A stretch of 64,000 bases of DNA. Source: Priestia iocasae. Its GTDB lineage: Bacteria; Bacillota; Bacilli; Bacillales; Bacillaceae_H. A program made the position numbers and the translations under genes. The stretch spans positions 62,001-126,000 of the forward strand of contig NZ_JAFBFC010000001.1 of NCBI RefSeq assembly GCF_016909075.1. The letters run 5' to 3'. Under the pieces are notes generated by a model. That model made no database searches, had not been told where the DNA came from, and was given only the letters and a program-made list of their open reading frames with translations. Positions 55,486-64,000 of this stretch are shown here, in pieces (the stretch's first letter is position 1; every line of letters begins with the position of its first letter).

Positions 55486-56439
55486 ATGGACTTTCAAGCG
55501 TTTCTGATTACACTTCGTGAAGCTATAGAAGCCATTTTAATTGTTGGGCTAGTTTTATCATACTTAACACGTCTTAATGCAAATCAATATAAAAAATGGG
55601 TCTATGTAGGTGTCGGTTTAGCGCTTGTTAGTTCGTTTTTAGTAGCCCTTCTGTTTCAAGTCGTGTTTACAGGGTTTGCAAGCTTTGGCTCAGAGGTCTA
55701 TTTGAAAGTGGGGATTATGTTTGCTTCTGTCTTCCTCTTGACCCACATGGTGGTTTGGATGAAGAAGCAAACGAATGACATTAAATCTGACATGCAAGAG
55801 AAGATAAATGCTGCTGTTACAGCAGGTAGTGTGTCAGCGATGGTGATTCATTCTTATTTGATTGTCGTTCGTGAAGGGGTAGAGACCGTGTTTTTCTTTG
55901 CTGCCATTAGCGGTGGAGATATTACGAAAGTGTTTACAAGTCATGGTGCGCTTAGTGGATTGTTGTTAGCGTTAATTATCGGTTACTTATTCTTCTCTGG
56001 TACGATGAAATTTTCATTGAAGAACTTCTTTAATATTACAGGTATTTTAATTATGTTTATTGCAGCTGGTTTACTTGTTCAAGGAATTGGCGTGTTGCAA
56101 GATCTTGGGAAATTAGGATCTGTTGTTACAACAGCAGAAGGTAAACCACAAGAAATCTATAACATTGTTCATATTATGCCAGAGCATTATCAGGATGAAA
56201 TGCACTATAAACGTGATACAGGAGAAGATGTATTAATTAGTGGTCAAATTGGTTTGTTTATGGCAGCGATGTTTGGTTATAGTCACAATCCATCTTTTGA
56301 GCAAGTAATCGGATATTGGGGATATTTCATCTTTATCTTTGTGATGATGAGGTTCTTTGATCGAGGTCGAATATCCTTTCAATTTTTAAAAAATAAGAAG
56401 ATAGACAATAAAAGTAATAAAGCAATTAAAGTTTCATAA
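55486..56439 (+). CDS. FTR1/EfeU-family high-affinity iron permease
   Basis: 317 residues with seven membrane spans. Both iron-transport REXXE motifs are present: REAIE at 11-15 in the first span and REGVE at 129-133 in the fourth. It carries iron (Fe3+ in FTR1, Fe2+/Fe3+ in EfeU) across the membrane. Yeast-type systems need a multicopper oxidase and bacterial EfeUOB needs EfeB; neither is encoded in this window. AGGAGAGG precedes the ATG. It is co-transcribed with the surface protein under the Fur box. The charged C-terminus is short. Confidence 0.92.
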   Translation: MDFQAFLITLREAIEAILIVGLVLSYLTRLNANQYKKWVYVGVGLALVSSFLVALLFQVVFTGFASFGSEVYLKVGIMFASVFLLTHMVVWMKKQTNDIKSDMQEKINAAVTAGSVSAMVIHSYLIVVREGVETVFFFAAISGGDITKVFTSHGALSGLLLALIIGYLFFSGTMKFSLKNFFNITGILIMFIAAGLLVQGIGVLQDLGKLGSVVTTAEGKPQEIYNIVHIMPEHYQDEMHYKRDTGEDVLISGQIGLFMAAMFGYSHNPSFEQVIGYWGYFIFIFVMMRFFDRGRISFQFLKNKKIDNKSNKAIKVS

Positions 56440-56450
56440 TCGTTTGTTGA

Positions 56451-56483
56451 AAGAAAACTCACATGTGGTGGGTTTTCTTTTTT
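56451..56483 (+). terminator. Terminator of the FTR1 pair
   Basis: AAGAAAACTCAC, five bases and GTGGGTTTTCTT (one mismatch/wobble), then T. Confidence 0.88.
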
Positions 56484-56553
56484 ATGGTTAGCATTTTTTT
56501 ATATAATGGAAATAAGTCTTATTTCTTTGTGAGATTAGATGTAGGAGGGCTTT

Positions 56554-58002
56554 ATGCGTTACAAAGCAATCATTTTCACATGTGTTACCTTACTAAGCAC
56601 AGTTTTTATCCTTTTGTTTCATTATGCAACAGATATTCCGAGAACATGGGACGAAGTAGATTTTGTACTTGCTCTTTCTCAATTTGATTTATTGGCGATG
56701 CAGCCTCACTTTCCTGGTTATCCTTATTTTATTTTAGGGGGAATGTTGCTTTCACCATTTGTAGAAGAGCCAACGAAAGCACTGGTTGTTTTTAATGTGT
56801 TGCTTCTTCTTACCGCTTCTATCCCTCTCTTTTTAATAGGGAAGAAATTTTTAACAAGCGAGAAGAGCCTTTTGCTTGTGACTCTTGTTCAAAGTCTAGG
56901 GTTTGTTGGAATTATGACAACGCAGCCAATGTCAGAAGGAGCGGCTTACGCACTTTTATGGTGGTATATCTGGATCGTAATGAAGGCAGATCAATCAGTC
57001 AAGCATTCGATTCTGTATCATTTGTTGGCTGTGTTTCTATTTAGCCTGCTAATGGGAGTGAGACTTTCTTATCTTGCATTTGGGGTAGGCTTATTATTTA
57101 GTTGGTGGAGAGACTGGAAGAAGCATCGACGCATGATGAGAGTGGTCTTTTTTATGTTCGCTGCTATTAGTTTTCAATTCATATGGATAACAGCTCTTGC
57201 TGCTACAGAAGGTGGGTTTGGTCCCTTCCTATCCTTGGCTTTGTCTTTTACAGAAGGTCACTTTCAAGATTGGGGAGGATCAATTGTAACAGAGAACCGC
57301 TCTTATGCAGAACGACTATGGCTGCTCATTCAAAATATTATGTGGACAGGCTTTTCGAGCGAAACCCCTGTTTTATTAGTAGGATATGTTGTATTAATTA
57401 GTATCTCACTTATTTGGTTTAAGAAGAGACAAGTAAGTGAAGCACCTTCTTATATCATACTGCTAGTATTGTTAATGGCTGCTTATATGGCATGGGCATT
57501 CTTTGCTCAAAATATTGATAAGCCTAGACACATTTTACCACTGCCAACATTCGTTTGTTTTTTGTTGTTTTATGTATGTTCTTTTCGAAGGAGCTGGAAC
57601 GTTCTTTCTCTGTTTATCATATGTCTCATAGTTATTCAAACCATTATAGGAGCGCAGCTGCTTAACGAGCAAAAAAATGAAGTGCCGGCTGTTTATCAAT
57701 TAGCTCATTATATGAATGAACAACAAGAACAGGCAATGATTTATACATGGGAAGAAACGCGCATCTTTGAATATTTACATGTACCATTTTCTTATAAACG
57801 TGTGTTAACATATGATTACTTTTTACAAGATGCTAAACATGGAAATTATAGTGACGTTTTTGTAACAAGTCATGTTGTAGAAGGATTTAAAAAGCAAGGA
57901 ATTAACATGGAGAGTCATTTAGAAAAGGTAAAAACCTTTCATTCAAATAAATTGTTTGATCCTGTTTATTATGACATTACCTTGTATCGATGGGTACATT
58001 AA
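56554..58002 (+). CDS. GT-C-like multispan membrane protein
   Basis: 482 residues with about ten to eleven membrane spans and a short C-terminal soluble part. The first external loop reads DIPRTWDEVDFVLALSQFDL and is followed by MQPHFPGYPYF. An acidic D-E pair in that loop, followed by an HxPGY segment, is usual for GT-C glycosyltransferases such as PMT and ArnT. These take sugars from polyprenyl phosphates. No specific family is certain. AGGAGGG precedes the ATG. It is a good functional match for the GT2 enzyme two genes upstream, but the FTR1 pair lies between them. Confidence 0.65.
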   Translation: MRYKAIIFTCVTLLSTVFILLFHYATDIPRTWDEVDFVLALSQFDLLAMQPHFPGYPYFILGGMLLSPFVEEPTKALVVFNVLLLLTASIPLFLIGKKFLTSEKSLLLVTLVQSLGFVGIMTTQPMSEGAAYALLWWYIWIVMKADQSVKHSILYHLLAVFLFSLLMGVRLSYLAFGVGLLFSWWRDWKKHRRMMRVVFFMFAAISFQFIWITALAATEGGFGPFLSLALSFTEGHFQDWGGSIVTENRSYAERLWLLIQNIMWTGFSSETPVLLVGYVVLISISLIWFKKRQVSEAPSYIILLVLLMAAYMAWAFFAQNIDKPRHILPLPTFVCFLLFYVCSFRRSWNVLSLFIICLIVIQTIIGAQLLNEQKNEVPAVYQLAHYMNEQQEQAMIYTWEETRIFEYLHVPFSYKRVLTYDYFLQDAKHGNYSDVFVTSHVVEGFKKQGINMESHLEKVKTFHSNKLFDPVYYDITLYRWVH

Positions 58003-58024
58003 AAAGAGGTGAGGTGAAAAGGTG

Positions 58025-59791
58025 ATGAAAGATCATTTAAAAGAAAAATTAAGTATTTTACCAGACCAACCTGGTTGTTACTTAATGAAAGATAAGTATG
58101 GTACGGTTATTTATGTAGGAAAAGCAAAGGTATTAAAAAATCGAGTACGTTCCTATTTTACAGGTTCACATGATGGAAAGACTCAAAGGCTGGTCCAAGA
58201 TATTGTGGACTTTGAATATATTGTCACATCTTCAAATCTTGAAGCACTCATTTTGGAGATGAACTTAATTAAAAAGCATGATCCAAAGTACAATGTGATG
58301 TTAAAAGATGACAAAGGGTATCCTTTTATCAAAATTACGGCTGAAAAGCAACCTCGATTAGTGATTACGAGAAAAGTGAAAAAAGATAAAGGGAAATATT
58401 TTGGTCCATATCCAAATGCTCAGTCAGCAAATGAGACAAAAAAATTGCTAGATCGTATTTATCCATTACGCAAATGCTCAACGATGCCAGACCGTGCGTG
58501 CCTTTATTATCACATTGGACAATGCTTAGCGCCTTGTGTATATGAAGTAAAAGAAGAGCAAAACAAACAGCTCATTGAAAGCATTACAAAATTTTTAAAT
58601 GGTGGACATGGTGAAGTGAAGAATGAGCTGCACGAGAAAATGATGAAAGCATCTGAGGAATTAGATTTTGAACGAGCGAAGGAATATCGAGATCAAATTG
58701 CTCATATTGAAGCAACGATGGAAAAGCAAAAAGTGGCGTTTAACGATTTTGTAGACCGAGATGTATTTGGCTATTCGTATGATAAAGGCTGGATGTGTGT
58801 ACAGGTTTTCTTCATTCGTCAAGGAAAGCTCATTGAACGTGAAGTATCCATGTTTCCTTTCTACCATGAACCCGAAGAGGATTTTCTCACATTTATTGGA
58901 CAATTTTATGCGAAAAATCTAAAGCCAAAAGAGGTTATGGTTCCACATACAATTGACGCTTCGTTAGCTGAACAGCTATTAGAAGTAGAGGTTCATCACC
59001 CGAAGCGTGGAAAGAAAAAGGAACTAGTTGAATTAGCGTGTAAAAATGCAAAAATTGCTTTACACGAAAAATTTTATTTAATTGAACGAGATGAAGAGCG
59101 TACGATTAAAGCCGTAGAACAATTAGGTCAAGAAATAGGAATTGATGCTCCGTATCGAATTGAAGCATTTGATAATTCAAATATTCAAGGAACGGACCCT
59201 GTGTCAGCGATGATTGTATTTATAGATGGAAAGCCTGAAAAGAAAGAGTATCGTAAATATAAAATCAAAACGGTAAAAGGTCCAGATGATTATGAATCAA
59301 TGCGTGAAGTAGTCAGAAGAAGATATACACGTGTATTAAAAGAGGGCCTTCCGTTTCCTGATTTAATTATTATTGATGGAGGAAGAGGTCATCTCGCTGC
59401 GGTACAAGACGTATTAGAAAATGAGCTAGGATTATTAGTACCAACTGCTGGTTTAGTGAAAGATGATAAGCACCGTACAGCAAACTTAATGATTGGTGAT
59501 CCACCTGAAATTGTTCAACTAGAACGAAATAGTCAAGAATTTTATTTGCTCCAACGTATTCAAGATGAGGTTCACCGATTTGCGATTACGTTTCATCGCC
59601 AAATTCGATCAAAATCAGCTTTTCAATCGGTTCTCGATGACATACCAGGTGTTGGAGAAAAGCGTAAAAAAGCCATCTTAAAACACTTTGGTTCTGTTAA
59701 AAAGTTAAGAGAGGCAACGGTAGAACACATTCAAGAAGCAGGTGTACCAGAGGCAGTAGCAAAATTAATTTACAATAAATTGCAAGATTAA
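58025..59791 (+). CDS. uvrC: Excinuclease ABC subunit C
   Basis: 588 residues. It makes both incisions in nucleotide excision repair. It has an N-terminal GIY-YIG nuclease ([30 protein letters not shown]), a Cys-rich iron-sulfur-type [21 protein letters not shown], and a UVR helix ([20 protein letters not shown]). The RNase-H-like nuclease follows ([21 protein letters not shown]), then the tandem HhH end ([17 protein letters not shown]). The ATG at 58025 is chosen over the overlapping GTG (58022), with GAGGTG eight bases upstream. It lies 22 bases after the GT-C-like gene. Confidence 0.96.
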   Translation: MKDHLKEKLSILPDQPGCYLMKDKYGTVIYVGKAKVLKNRVRSYFTGSHDGKTQRLVQDIVDFEYIVTSSNLEALILEMNLIKKHDPKYNVMLKDDKGYPFIKITAEKQPRLVITRKVKKDKGKYFGPYPNAQSANETKKLLDRIYPLRKCSTMPDRACLYYHIGQCLAPCVYEVKEEQNKQLIESITKFLNGGHGEVKNELHEKMMKASEELDFERAKEYRDQIAHIEATMEKQKVAFNDFVDRDVFGYSYDKGWMCVQVFFIRQGKLIEREVSMFPFYHEPEEDFLTFIGQFYAKNLKPKEVMVPHTIDASLAEQLLEVEVHHPKRGKKKELVELACKNAKIALHEKFYLIERDEERTIKAVEQLGQEIGIDAPYRIEAFDNSNIQGTDPVSAMIVFIDGKPEKKEYRKYKIKTVKGPDDYESMREVVRRRYTRVLKEGLPFPDLIIIDGGRGHLAAVQDVLENELGLLVPTAGLVKDDKHRTANLMIGDPPEIVQLERNSQEFYLLQRIQDEVHRFAITFHRQIRSKSAFQSVLDDIPGVGEKRKKAILKHFGSVKKLREATVEHIQEAGVPEAVAKLIYNKLQD

Positions 59792-59793
59792 TC

Positions 59794-59822
59794 TTGCAAA
59801 AAAAAGTTATACCTGTTATTAT
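59794..59822 (+). promoter_or_regulatory. Probable sigma-A promoter of lysC
   Basis: TTGCAA, a 17-base spacer and TATTAT. The -35 box lies in the right arm of a palindrome, TTGCAAGAT-TA-ATCTTGCAA (59780-59799), that covers the uvrC stop. Confidence 0.75.
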
Positions 59823-59861
59823 TTTAACTAATTTCATAAGCCGCTTCACTATGATGAAGCG

Positions 59862-60105
59862 AAAGATAGAGGTGCGGGTTTTATTAGTAGCTAACTAGAA
59901 GAGTATGAGCTCTAGCGAAGGTTAGTGAAAGGAAAACTTGCCGAAGTGAACGTTACCTCATAGTAACCTTTGCTGGTTTTGCATTGAAGAAATGTAGGAC
60001 TGTCAAGATGTAGTAGTCTTGGAGAGCTATCTCACCGCAAGGAACGTTAACGTATCTTTTTTTCGTTCGTAAAAGCAATGAGACCTCCATCTCATTGCTT
60101 TTTTT
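59862..60105 (+). promoter_or_regulatory. Lysine riboswitch (L box) with terminator
   Basis: The aptamer has the L-box blocks GATAGAGGTGCG (59865-59876), CTTGCCGAAGTG, GCTGGTTTTGCATTGAAG, GTAGGACTGTCAAGATG, and TTGGAGAGCTATCTCAC at its end. AAAAGCAATGAG/CTCATTGCTTTT (60071-60102) with a T run is the terminator. Lysine binding ends transcription in B. subtilis lysC. Confidence 0.95.
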
Positions 60106-60186
60106 ATTGTGAAAAAGGTGATTTATAGCCCAATGTTTTACATACTGCTACAAATGAAAAATAACAAAAAGGGAATGAGCAGAGAT

Positions 60187-61416
60187 ATGGGATTAGTGGT
60201 TCAAAAATTTGGAGGAACATCGGTTGGTTCAGTAGAGCGTATTCAACATGTTGCAAGTCGTGTTGTTCAAGAAGTAGAGAATGGAAATGAAGTAGTCGTT
60301 GTTGTATCGGCTATGGGGAAAACGACAGATCAGCTTGTATCACTAGCAAATGAAATTACGACACAGCCGAGTAAAAGAGAAATGGATATGTTATTAACAA
60401 CAGGTGAGCAAATGACCATTTCACTTTTAACAATGGCTCTTCACCAAAAGGGATATGAAGCAGTGTCATTTACAGGCTGGCAAGCAGGAATGCAGACAGA
60501 AAGCATTCATGGAAATGCACGCATTCAGCATGTTGACACTACTCACATTCAATCGCAACTAAAACAAGGAAAAATTGTCGTGGTCGCTGGTTTTCAAGGC
60601 GTTACAAAAGATGGAAACATTACCACTCTGGGTAGAGGTGGCTCTGACACAACAGCTGTCGCATTAGCGGCTGCGCTAAAAGCAGAGAAGTGTGATATTT
60701 ATACAGATGTAACGGGAGTGTTTACGACAGATCCAAGATATATAAAAGATGCAAGAAAGCTACAGGCAATTTCATATGATGAAATGTTAGAGCTTGCAAA
60801 CTTAGGTGCAGGTGTACTTCACCCGCGTGCCGTTGAATTTGCCAAAAATTATCAAGTACCTTTAGAAGTACGCTCAAGCTTAGAAAATGAAAATGGAACA
60901 GTTGTGGAGGAGGAACCATCAATGGAACAAAACTTAGTGGTAAGAGGAATCGCCTTTGAAGATAATATTTCAAGAGTAACAGTTGCTGGATTACGTAATC
61001 AGCTTCAAACGCTATCTACTATTTTTACAACGTTAGCAAAGAACAACATTAATGTAGATATTATTATTCAGCATGCAACCTCATCGGACCGTATGTCGAT
61101 CTCTTTTTCAGTAAAAACGGAAGATCTTCAAGAAACAGTCGCTGTATTAGAACAAAACCGTGAAATCTTGGAGTTTGAAAAAGTGGAGCATGAAAGTCAA
61201 TTAGCAAAGGTTTCAATTGTAGGATCAGGTATGATTTCTAATCCTGGTGTAGCGGCGGACATGTTTGAGGTACTCGCACAAGAAAAAATTGAAGTGAAAA
61301 TGGTTAGTACATCCGAAATTAAAGTGTCAACAGTCGTACCATATACCGACATGGTAAAAGCAGTTGAAACATTGCATGTAGCATTTGAGTTAGATAAACA
61401 GCTTGTTACTGCCTAA
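60187..61416 (+). CDS. lysC: Aspartokinase II, alpha subunit (lysine-sensitive)
   Basis: 409 residues. It phosphorylates aspartate at the start of lysine, threonine, methionine and diaminopimelate synthesis. The kinase domain has [11 protein letters not shown] at the N-terminus, [13 protein letters not shown], and [19 protein letters not shown]. The ACT regulatory domains follow from about 265. The ATG at 60187 is chosen because B. subtilis LysC begins MGLIVQKFGG; the longer frame from 60109 overlaps the riboswitch exit region. AAAAAGGG lies 13 bases upstream, which is far, so an upstream start at 60175 is a less likely alternative. Confidence 0.95.
   Translation: MGLVVQKFGGTSVGSVERIQHVASRVVQEVENGNEVVVVVSAMGKTTDQLVSLANEITTQPSKREMDMLLTTGEQMTISLLTMALHQKGYEAVSFTGWQAGMQTESIHGNARIQHVDTTHIQSQLKQGKIVVVAGFQGVTKDGNITTLGRGGSDTTAVALAAALKAEKCDIYTDVTGVFTTDPRYIKDARKLQAISYDEMLELANLGAGVLHPRAVEFAKNYQVPLEVRSSLENENGTVVEEEPSMEQNLVVRGIAFEDNISRVTVAGLRNQLQTLSTIFTTLAKNNINVDIIIQHATSSDRMSISFSVKTEDLQETVAVLEQNREILEFEKVEHESQLAKVSIVGSGMISNPGVAADMFEVLAQEKIEVKMVSTSEIKVSTVVPYTDMVKAVETLHVAFELDKQLVTA
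60922..61416 (+). CDS. lysC: Aspartokinase II, beta subunit from an internal start
   Basis: 164 residues in frame with the alpha subunit. GGAGGAGGA (60906-60914) stands seven bases before the internal ATG that begins [15 protein letters not shown]. In B. subtilis the same internal site makes the beta subunit of the alpha2-beta2 enzyme, which carries the ACT domains that bind lysine. Expression here is inferred from the ribosome-binding site and the known case. Confidence 0.82.
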   Translation: MEQNLVVRGIAFEDNISRVTVAGLRNQLQTLSTIFTTLAKNNINVDIIIQHATSSDRMSISFSVKTEDLQETVAVLEQNREILEFEKVEHESQLAKVSIVGSGMISNPGVAADMFEVLAQEKIEVKMVSTSEIKVSTVVPYTDMVKAVETLHVAFELDKQLVTA

Positions 61417-61430
61417 CAAATTATTCATAA

Positions 61431-61475
61431 AAAGGGCCGTGTTAAAAGGAGCGTTTTGTTCCTTTGGACACGGCC
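61431..61475 (-). terminator. Terminator of yslB, shared with convergent lysC
   Basis: GGCCGTGT (61435-61442) and ACACGGCC (61468-61475) with an inner AAAGGA/TCCTTT stem. The T run follows only on the minus strand. Confidence 0.82.
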
Positions 61476-61482
61476 ACTGTAT

Positions 61483-61959
61483 TTATGAAATGATATCTTT
61501 TTTATCCCATTTAACAGTGATGAAAACTTTTCCAGCTCTTTCTTTAACGGTTAAATAAGACTCTGCAATACATTGTTTTTGTTGCTGAATTTGATGAGCG
61601 ATAAAACCAGCTTCGAGATGAAATGAGCAGTCGACTTGTTCATCCAGGCGTTTTTTTACAAGTTCACCATGCAACTCAAATTCAATTGTTTGCTTGTCTG
61701 CTTTTACTAGTAGAAGTGATCCCCACCCAGCTTCTGCAAAAAAGCTCACTATTTCATCGGATGAATGTAGTGGGAATTTACGAGCAATATTTTTTCCAGA
61801 CCAATATAAGATTTGCTCTGCATCTTTACCTAATAAGTCTGTAAGTAAGATATCGCGAACAAGAGTGTATCCGAAAAATGGAACTTGTGTTTTTAACTTA
61901 TCATCACGTTCAGTTGTTTCTTGTAAATCTTGCTTTTCCTCGGTATGTAAATGACTCAT
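61483..61959 (-). CDS. yslB: YslB family protein (DUF2507)
   Basis: 158 residues, no membrane span. It matches YslB of B. subtilis: FFGYTLVRDILLTDLLGKDAEQILYWSGKNIARKFPL, FFAEAGWGSLLLV, and the late CSFHLEAGFIAHQIQQQKQC and VKWDKKD. This family is related to V4R-type ligand domains; its function is unknown. The ATG at 61959 is chosen over 62016 because GAGGGGAA is nearby. It lies between lysC and sdhC as in B. subtilis. Confidence 0.88.
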   Translation of the reverse strand: MSHLHTEEKQDLQETTERDDKLKTQVPFFGYTLVRDILLTDLLGKDAEQILYWSGKNIARKFPLHSSDEIVSFFAEAGWGSLLLVKADKQTIEFELHGELVKKRLDEQVDCSFHLEAGFIAHQIQQQKQCIAESYLTVKERAGKVFITVKWDKKDIIS

Positions 61960-62193
61960 TTTTTCCCCTCTTTCTTTACTATTATTATATACAAAGATAG
62001 GTGATGTCTCATCCATTTTTTTATACGGTTTTGTGCTTTTTTTTATTATTTAAATATCTTCTTCACAAATAGTGAAAAAGGAAATAAAGCACGTGTAATA
62101 GATAGATTTATAGGTTAGAAAGCTTATAAATATCACGCAAAAAGAGCTTATATATAGATATGGATATTTTTTGAACAATTGCAGTTCGTGTCC

Positions 62194-62222
62194 TTGACGG
62201 TCTTTCTCTATAGGAGTAAAAT
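62194..62222 (+). promoter_or_regulatory. Probable sigma-A promoter of sdhCAB
   Basis: TTGACG, a 17-base spacer and TAAAAT, about 130 bases before sdhC. The rest of 61960-62193 shows no gene or strong element. Confidence 0.65.
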
Positions 62223-62354
62223 GAATTTGTCACATACTTTCGAAAAATGCAAGGGTTTTCATTTTTGATCTTGTATAACAATCTATCAAGCTGGACCGGG
62301 AGTTACAATGATTTTCACAAAGTCTTTTCATTTTATCAAGGGGGGTATACAAAC

Positions 62355-62963
62355 ATGGCGGCAAACAGAGAATTTCAATACCGCAAATTACATTCGTTAT
62401 TAGGTGTTATTCCAGTAGGAATCTTTCTTGTTCAGCACTTAGTAGTGAACCACTTTGCGACAAAAGGGGAAGAAGCTTTTAACCAAGCGGCTCACTTTAT
62501 GGAGAGCTTGCCTTTTCGCTACGCATTAGAAATCTTCATTATTTTCCTACCAATTTTATTTCATGCAGTCTATGGTCTTTATATTGCTTTTACAGCTAAA
62601 AACAATGTGAATAACTATGGTTACTTACGCAATTGGATGTTTGTATTACAGCGTGTGTCAGGTGTAATTACATTAATTTTCATTACTTGGCACGTATGGG
62701 AAACGAGAATTCAAGCAGCACTCGGTGAACCTGTGAACTTCCAAATGATGGAGAATATTTTAAGTAATCCATTCATGTTAGGATTTTACATTGTTGGTGT
62801 CGTATCAACTATTTTCCACTTTGCGAATGGTTTATGGTCATTCGGAGTAAGTTGGGGATTAACGGTAACTCCTCGTTCTCAAAAGATCTCAACTTATGTG
62901 ACATTAGCGATTTTCTTCGCGCTTACATTTGTAGGTATTCGCACAATCTTTGCATTTGCTTAA
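62355..62963 (+). CDS. sdhC: Succinate dehydrogenase cytochrome b558 subunit
   Basis: 202 residues, the same as B. subtilis SdhC, with five membrane spans. It anchors SdhAB and carries two b hemes that pass electrons to menaquinone. The four heme ligands of the B. subtilis protein are all present at the same numbers: His28, His70, His113 and His155. The ATG at 62355 is chosen over 62247 because AAGGGGGG lies upstream and homologues begin with M-x-NREF. sdhA follows after 31 bases. Confidence 0.96.
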   Translation: MAANREFQYRKLHSLLGVIPVGIFLVQHLVVNHFATKGEEAFNQAAHFMESLPFRYALEIFIIFLPILFHAVYGLYIAFTAKNNVNNYGYLRNWMFVLQRVSGVITLIFITWHVWETRIQAALGEPVNFQMMENILSNPFMLGFYIVGVVSTIFHFANGLWSFGVSWGLTVTPRSQKISTYVTLAIFFALTFVGIRTIFAFA

Positions 62964-62994
62964 TTTAAATTCGTTTTAAAGGAGTGGGGTTACG

Positions 62995-64000
62995 ATGAGT
63001 CAAGGGAGAGTAATCGTAGTCGGTGGTGGCTTAGCTGGTTTAATGGCCACTATTAAAATAGCTGAAGCCGGAAAGCAAGTAGATTTATTTTCATTAGTTC
63101 CAGTAAAAAGATCTCACTCAGTTTGTGCTCAAGGTGGCATAAACGGAGCGGTTAACACAAAAGGTGAAGGTGACTCTCCATGGGAGCACTTTGATGATAC
63201 AGTCTATGGAGGAGATTTCTTAGCAAACCAACCTCCTGTTAAGGCAATGTGTGAAGCAGCACCTGGTATTATTCATTTACTAGACCGTATGGGTGTTATG
63301 TTTAATAGAACACCAGAAGGATTACTAGATTTCCGTCGCTTTGGTGGAACGCAGCATCACCGTACAGCATTTGCTGGTGCAACAACCGGTCAACAGTTAT
63401 TATACGCATTAGATGAGCAAGTACGTCGCTATGAAGTAGCCGGGCTTGTAACGAAGTACGAAGGATGGGAGTTCCTAGGCGCAGTTATTGATGATGATCG
63501 TATCTGTCGTGGGATTACAGGGCAAGACTTAACAACGATGGAAATCAAGACATTCCCAGCAGATGCAGTTATTATGGCAACTGGTGGACCTGGTATTATC
63601 TTTGGAAAGTCGACAAACTCTGTAATCAACACAGGATCAGCAGCATCGATTGTTTATCAACAAGGAGCGTACTATTCAAATGCTGAGTTCATTCAGATTC
63701 ATCCAACAGCGATTCCTGGAGACGACAAGCTTCGTTTAATGAGTGAATCAGCTCGTGGTGAAGGTGGACGTGTTTGGACATACAAAGACGGTAAACCTTG
63801 GTATTTCTTAGAAGAGAAGTATCCTGCATATGGGAACTTAGTACCTCGTGATATTGCAACTCGTGAAATTTTTGATGTTTGTGTGTCTCAAAAACTAGGT
63901 ATTAATGGTGAAAACATGGTTTACCTAGATTTATCACATAAAGATCCGAAAGAGCTAGATATTAAGCTTGGCGGTATTATCGAAATCTATGAAAAGTTCA
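62995..64000 (+). CDS. sdhA: Succinate dehydrogenase flavoprotein subunit, 5' part
   Basis: The gene is cut by the window end after 335 residues. It starts MSQGRVIVVGGGLAGLMATIKIAEAG, the FAD-binding dinucleotide motif. The covalent-flavin His lies in KRSHSVCAQGGINGA, and the active-site region has FGGTQHHRTAFAGATTGQQ. The substrate-binding SARGEGGRVW and PRDIATREI segments follow. It oxidises succinate to fumarate. AAAGGAGTGGGG precedes the ATG. Confidence 0.97.
   Translation, partial: MSQGRVIVVGGGLAGLMATIKIAEAGKQVDLFSLVPVKRSHSVCAQGGINGAVNTKGEGDSPWEHFDDTVYGGDFLANQPPVKAMCEAAPGIIHLLDRMGVMFNRTPEGLLDFRRFGGTQHHRTAFAGATTGQQLLYALDEQVRRYEVAGLVTKYEGWEFLGAVIDDDRICRGITGQDLTTMEIKTFPADAVIMATGGPGIIFGKSTNSVINTGSAASIVYQQGAYYSNAEFIQIHPTAIPGDDKLRLMSESARGEGGRVWTYKDGKPWYFLEEKYPAYGNLVPRDIATREIFDVCVSQKLGINGENMVYLDLSHKDPKELDIKLGGIIEIYEKF

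Noticed and set aside
48900-58020. trxA-uvrC insertion as a prophage or transposon
   Set aside because: No integrase, transposase, terminal repeats or attachment-site duplication was seen; terminators and promoters look native.
59780-59799. Palindrome at the uvrC stop as a terminator
   Set aside because: It is followed by A residues, not T, on the plus strand; more likely incidental or part of the lysC promoter.
1-64000. CRISPR arrays, tRNA or rRNA genes
   Set aside because: No spaced direct repeats, cloverleaf genes or ribosomal RNA blocks were recognised by reading.

Overview
The window is an AT-rich, low-GC Gram-positive chromosome segment from the Bacillaceae. The gene order runs pyk, fxsA, ytvI, ytwI, citZ-icd-mdh, phoPR, polA-mutM-ytaF-coaE, gapB-speD, nrdR-dnaB-dnaI-ytxC, thrS, infC-rpmI-rplT, ysdABC, sspI, pheST, rnhC, zapA-cvpA-polX-mutS2, lcfA-fadR-fadB-etfBA, trxA, uvrC, lysC, yslB, sdhCA. 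This is the backbone of the Bacillus subtilis 250-260 degree region. The hflKC insertion, the MaoC-like gene and the trxA-uvrC insertion differ from B. subtilis and fit a Priestia (Bacillus) megaterium-like organism, but that species assignment is inference. I see no rRNA, tRNA, IS element, prophage or CRISPR array.

Region by region: 1-7.7 kb holds the end of pyruvate kinase, two membrane proteins and the oxidative-branch TCA genes citZ, icd and mdh. 7.9-12.7 kb holds the phosphate two-component system PhoPR and an SPFH membrane pair (HflK/HflC) behind a consensus sigma-W promoter. 12.8-24.4 kb holds DNA repair and replication genes (polA, mutM, nrdR, dnaB, dnaI), coaE, gluconeogenic gapB and speD with a structured leader. 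24.4-36.1 kb is a translation block (thrS and pheST behind T-boxes; infC-rpmI-rplT behind an L20-type leader and with an AUU start), interleaved with small conserved genes. 36.1-42.8 kb holds rnhC, zapA, cvpA, polX, mutS2 and a 27-residue membrane peptide. 42.8-48.3 kb is the fatty-acid degradation operon under a FadR operator. 57.9-64 kb holds uvrC, lysine-riboswitch lysC (with an internal beta-subunit start), yslB and the start of sdhCAB.

The main accessory region is 48.9-58.0 kb, between trxA and uvrC, which are close neighbours in B. subtilis. It combines a Fur-box-controlled lipoprotein, a Fur-box-controlled FTR1-type iron permease with a separate surface-anchored partner, and a membrane glycoconjugate cluster. 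That cluster comprises a nucleotide-sugar epimerase, a YbhN/LPG-synthase-type membrane protein, a membrane-tethered alkaline-phosphatase-superfamily enzyme, a polyprenyl-phosphate-sugar-synthase-like GT2 and a GT-C-like multispan protein. It is the best candidate here for an uncharacterised system.

Regulation is unusually legible from sequence. I find consensus sigma-W sites (hflK, ysdB), a CcpN-like double operator (gapB), Fur boxes, a FadR operator, a cre-like site in a palindrome array upstream of citZ, two T-boxes, a lysine riboswitch, an L20 leader and many intrinsic terminators. All promoter and operator calls come from reading the sequence and are untested.
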